Of a stretch of 64,000 bases of DNA, positions 60,081 to 64,000 are shown piece by piece (positions within the stretch are counted from its first letter, which is position 1; each line of letters opens with the position of its first letter). Position numbers and translations under genes: made by a program. Source of the DNA: Gonocerus acuteangulatus (taxonomy: Eukaryota > Arthropoda > Insecta > Hemiptera > Coreidae); NCBI GenBank assembly GCA_946811695.1, contig OX328123.1, positions 120,317,515-120,381,514 of the forward strand. Direction: 5' to 3'. Below the pieces are notes generated by a model. That model was not told where the DNA came from. It was given only the letters and a program-made list of their open reading frames with translations, and ran no database searches.

Positions 60081-60535
60081 AGGTGCTAATGACCGTTGCA
60101 GTAGATGCACTGAAAGGGAAAAAAAAAAAAATTCTAATATAAAGTCAATTTTAAAATGAAGAAGTTCTTAAATTTATTGCTTTAATATTTTTTTTCTATT
60201 CATATTCCTTTTAAGATTTTTTTTTGAGATAATAAAATAAAAATAGATTTGAAAATTCTACTTTCATTTCACCCTCTAATGTTAGTAATAAAAAAATAAA
60301 TGTTTGAATGGTGTTTTGTGCTAGTTTTTGTTCCGGTTATATTGGCCTATACTGGCTTATGAATGCTGGAGATCGCCTTGTTGTTCTTGGTGGTGAGCGT
60401 CAGTAAACAGGAGTTTGGTAAGGTACGTTAGCAATACCTTCCATTGCCCTCAATCTTTCACGGTCCTGTGGACATAAGAGAATTACAATTATAACAATAT
60501 CATGGCGCTAATGGCCAAGATTTATGTCGATGTGC

Positions 60536-60598
<63 letters not shown>
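60081..60598 (+). mobile_element. two SINE family A tails
   Basis: 60081-60130: GGTGCTAATGACCGTTGCAG...then poly-A. 60498-60598: TGGCGCTAATGGCCAAG, GTCGATGTGCC, then about 60 A. Both lack the tRNA-like head. Confidence 0.65.
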
Positions 60599-60599
<1 letters not shown>

Positions 60600-60779
60600 A
60601 CAATATCATCAAATGTATATGTCCAAACTGCTTATGTATGTGGCTAAACTTTTTTTTTATGTCGAATTCCTTTGCTCCAAAGTAATCAAAGGTGATATAT
60701 CTCAGTTTGGAAAAGCCCTTTAACAGATTATTATGGTAAAAATACAGTAAGGCAGAAGACAAGTGACGTTGAACTAATA

Positions 60780-61145
60780 ACAGAAAAAAATTGACGAGAT
60801 ATTACAACAGCAGAACTACTCATGGACGCAGATTATTGACAATAAACCGAATAATTAAAAATAAAGTTGAGGAATTGCCATCCAATCACCAATAGAACAG
60901 AATTGAATAAATCGACTACTTATGTACATACTCGTTTAACACAAATACTTAATGACAAGATGTAACATACCAATTTGTGACATATGTCACTGTGAACTTA
61001 CAGTCAAACATTTGACAGACTACCAGAGAATAAACAGTATTAATCTGCTGTATGATATACAAGAACTCTTAGGCAATGAGAGCCAATATATAAACACTGT
61101 ACTGACCTACTTTAGGAACACAGGACTGTACGAACTTATGTGATG
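60780..61145 (+). pseudogene. LINE fragment, region after RNase H
   Basis: A 63-codon frame (60952-61143) reads CDICHCELTVKHLTDYQR and ends NTGLYELM, matching the C-terminal pattern (CxxCxxxLTVxHLLxxCxxY...R...GL) of I/Jockey-type LINE proteins with RNase H. Upstream, in other frames, are pieces like a TRLTQ box. 61146-61330 would be its 3' region. Confidence 0.5.
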
Positions 61146-61710
61146 ACCTTAAGCACAGTTTCCATAAAAACATTACATTTTCGCAAAGTGATATTTTCAT
61201 TTACCCACTTCCTTAAGAGAGATGTGTTCTGCAGGCCCAGTATCATGGTGTGTGTACCAGCAGATAGCTTGCCTTTTATTCTATCCCCACTACTCCGGGC
61301 ATTGTCCTATACCCTTCGTATTTGATTTGGGATGTCATTACGTTATTCCGGGTTAGGTTTCTTCACCAGGAGGAGAGTTTCTTCACTTATTTATTTTCCC
61401 CTCCTACATGCCGACATGTAGGAGGAGATAAAATTACCCAGCGACAAAGTTTAAAAGAGAATATTATTTTTTTTTTTTTTTATGTTTGCCGAAATAGCTA
61501 AAAAAAAAGAAGAGTTGGGCCCTAATGGAAATTTTTTTGAAGCCATCAGTCCTGAAAGTGTTAATACTTACACTTACACATACAACCAATCTGGTTTCCC
61601 AGTAAGATCAAATTCGCCAAGGAAGCGGAACACTCAATAAATAAATAATGTATGAAGAAAATTTGAACTCAGTCGTTCGACAACAACATAATATATGCTT
61701 GCACTCTTTT

Positions 61711-61717
61711 AAATATA

Positions 61718-61766
<49 letters not shown>

Positions 61767-61780
61767 GTATATATATATAT
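61711..61780. repeat. broken (TA)n microsatellite
   Basis: TA runs broken by TATG and AAAAGAG words. The right flank (TGTGATCCTTCCATTGCATC) recalls the outer side of R1 copies. Confidence 0.8.
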
Positions 61781-61850
61781 ATACACAAATTTGAGAACCT
61801 AAATTTTTATGTGATCCTTCCATTGCATCCCTCCTTAGATTTCCATTTAC

Positions 61851-63904
61851 CTGCTGGAGGAGGTAGAGACCCCGCTTGGCAGCCTCATGGTAGCGTTGGC
61901 TAAGTGATGCCTCGGATGATCTTATCCTTGGTATGTGGCCTGTATAGCCTGCTATTGGAGGCTGCTCTGGTGATATGTGCTCATCTGAAATTGATAATCA
62001 CAAAGCATCAAATTGTGAAGTTATAATATCTATAATTGATAAGTACTGGTTATATATTTTATTTTCATCAACATCAGAATTATAAGTTAGTGATTTACTT
62101 TTTATTATATTATTTTTTTTTAATATTATTTTTGTATTAATTTTCAATATTTTACTCTCTATTTCTTTTACAATAAAAACTAGTTGAAAGTAAATATAGG
62201 ATATAAATTAACAATAAAAAATGAATTGCATGGGATAGAATAGGTAGAGATTGAAATGGTTTATCTTCTTAAATATTTGATGATGAATAGTGGTTCTGTT
62301 AGACATAACAGAGACAAGATTCTTTTTATCATTAAGACCATGTTTTTTTGATTTGTTTACTAAACAAAAATATTGTTACTAAAACAGCAGGCACTAATGG
62401 CCTAGATGTCGGTGCGCCAAAAAAAAAAAAAAAAAAAAAAAAATAGTTTTATTTATTATTATTCATTTTATTCGTTGGTTTTTAGAAATTTAACATGTTT
62501 TAATGGTAATGTATAATTTTTTATTTGTAAGATTAAATTACTAAGATAATCTCATAATAAAAAGTCCATCATGCAGGAGCTGCATAACTTAGAACTTTCC
62601 TCAGAATTTTCCAAAAATGAATGTAACCTCAATAGCTACTTTCCTTCGTAAAATGCTAAGAGGGGAAATTAAAAAAAGAACTACATATGAAAAGTTGGGT
62701 TAGTATAAAATAAAGAATTTTTTTATGATGAAGGCCAAAGAATATTAAAGTAATGAAGTTCCATAAACACTCTACAAACAAACATTTCAAACGGAAGAAC
62801 GGCTAAGATAACTTTGCATGTGATGAATTTTTGAAGGAATAAAACATAATGAGAATTAAACAGAGCCAAAACTTCTTATAAGGATGTAAACTAAAAATAC
62901 ATGTTTTGGTGACATTTCTTGAAACTCCTGGAGAACATTTTTAAGCAGCAGTCTTTGTAAAGTCCTGCGTTGTTTTCTTCAAATTGAGATTTTTGTGTAT
63001 TCAACCTTCTTTTATACGTTTACATTTTTCTCTTTTCTTTGTATCTAAAAATAGCTACGACAATAAGAAGTAATAGAACTTATATGCAATTAATTATTCT
63101 TATTAGTTTTTTAGTTTATTTTAATTTTTATCTGGTTATTATCTTTATGCTAATTTATGAGGTCGTGTCTACATATTATACTTATATTAAAAATGATACC
63201 TTTCAAAATACATAACTAGGCTATATAAAAAAAATTAATAGAAAAGAAAAAGTGGTTTTATGTTGTTAAATAATTGGTCATTCCTAGCTAACACATTTAC
63301 ATCTCAGTACAAGACAGGGTAGATCAACAATTGAACATTATGACAACTTACTATAAAGCACAAACTGACAGAATGTTAACAGATTCCAAACTCACACAAT
63401 AGGACAACTACTTGGTGATGGGAGCAAATAGATAGCACCAATATTGAACTGCCCGAATAAAAAAGACATACTTGACATATTCTAACACAAACATCATAAT
63501 ATACAAGTAAATATTAACCGACTTTTTGTTTCAAGTTTCTCCTGCTGTGAATACAATACATTAAGACATCTATATGAACTAATGAATTTAATAATTATTG
63601 TTAAAACATTTATCACCTAGTCACAAACACTTTATACATAATAAATAAAAGAATGATGAAAATATTAAATAGCTAGTTCTACATAATATAGTTTTTGAAG
63701 GCAAATACAAAAATCAATTGTCTTGCTACACTTCCCTTTCAAAAGTATGTAGGCATTACCTCTATACCTGTTTCTGTCTTCGTAGTCCTGCAGGGCTTGA
63801 TTTAATTTGTCGTGAGGATATGTTTCTGGTAGTTTCTTCAAACCACGGGCCTTTATGCGCCATGGTTGCTCTGTGACTTTCTTTCTGTCAAGTGCTGCTC
63901 TTCT
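61851..63904 (-). CDS. CIMIP2/SPMIP5-like ciliary microtubule inner protein, partial (two exons)
   Basis: Exons 63904-63760 (48 codons plus one base) and 61984-61851 (two bases plus 44 codons) join in phase; acceptors TTTCTCAG and ATTTCAG and donors GTAATG and GTAAAT fit. The joined 93-aa piece has a basic, helical first half (ALDRKKVTEQPWRIKARGL, YEDRNRYR) and then PPIAGYTGHIPRIR, SLSQRYHEAAKRGLYLLQQ. The PxxGYxGxxPR...RY pattern resembles small sperm and ciliary doublet-microtubule proteins of the CIMIP2/SPMIP5 type. The start lies beyond the right edge and the end was not found to the left. Assignment is by motif only; the exon calls themselves are firmer. Confidence 0.55.
62386..62443 (+). 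mobile_element. SINE family A tail in an intron
   Basis: GGCACTAATGGCCTAGATG, TCGGTGCGCC, then about 25 A. It lies between the two exons of the ciliary-protein-like gene. The rest of 62000-63750 is AT-rich intron with nothing else recognised. Confidence 0.65.
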
Positions 63905-64000
63905 CTGAGAAAAATAACAACAAAACGTTTGAGAAGAAACAATAAAACTTAAACATCTGATAAATCATCTGCTTGGCAGAAAAATAAGTTATACGTAATT

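Overview
This window is nuclear DNA from an animal, probably an arthropod. It is very AT-rich, its genes are split into many GT-AG exons, and it is packed with microsatellites and transposable elements. An AT-rich crustacean such as a parasitic copepod would fit, but the sequence alone does not settle this. Three host genes are supported.

Host genes. (1) 20530-28576, minus strand: seven in-phase exons of an Obg-family GTPase of the GTPBP10 type, with intact G1, G3, G4 and G5 motifs and a natural stop; only a tiny first coding exon is uncertain. (2) 32333-54838, plus strand: a complete 12-exon homologue of the uncharacterised vertebrate protein C2orf42, about 606 aa, with an N-terminal Cys4 zinc-binding motif and a central SWIM-like CxC...CxH motif. 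A short alternative last exon lies at 47374-47516. (3) 61851-63904, minus strand: two exons of a protein resembling the CIMIP2/SPMIP5 ciliary microtubule inner proteins, running off the right edge. Genes 1 and 2 are divergent and probably share a promoter region near 31.8-32.3 kb.

Layout. 1-8.9 kb: two decayed mariner transposons, a LINE tail, three short hAT-type elements with 8-bp target duplications, and a degenerate minisatellite. 8.9-9.15 kb: a GC-rich coding-like patch I cannot name. 9.15-18.9 kb: AT-rich DNA with almost nothing recognisable. 18.9-20.5 kb: an acidic ORF and another GC-rich patch. 20.5-28.6 kb: GTPBP10, with introns holding a terminal-inverted-repeat element, a 1570-bp hAT-type element built from an inverted 24-bp minisatellite, SINEs and two palindromes. 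32-55 kb: the C2orf42 gene, whose introns hold a LINE, Penelope-type ends, copies of a (TA)n-centred repeat and, in intron 4, a nested retroelement. 55-61.8 kb: SINEs, small inverted-repeat elements, Penelope-type palindromes and a LINE RNase-H-end fragment.

The most striking system is 38237-44387. A young LTR retrotransposon has identical-length 639-bp LTRs, a tRNA-Lys primer site and only a Gag-like Asn-rich coiled-coil ORF. Its 5' LTR is split by a Penelope-like element with a 15-bp target duplication. That element is a head-to-head palindrome with 1073-bp arms, encoding a reverse transcriptase and a GIY-YIG-type endonuclease. Hammerhead-like motifs (CTGANGA, one extra base, stem-loop, GAAAC) occur in its arms and at five other loci in the window, marking a whole family of Penelope ends.
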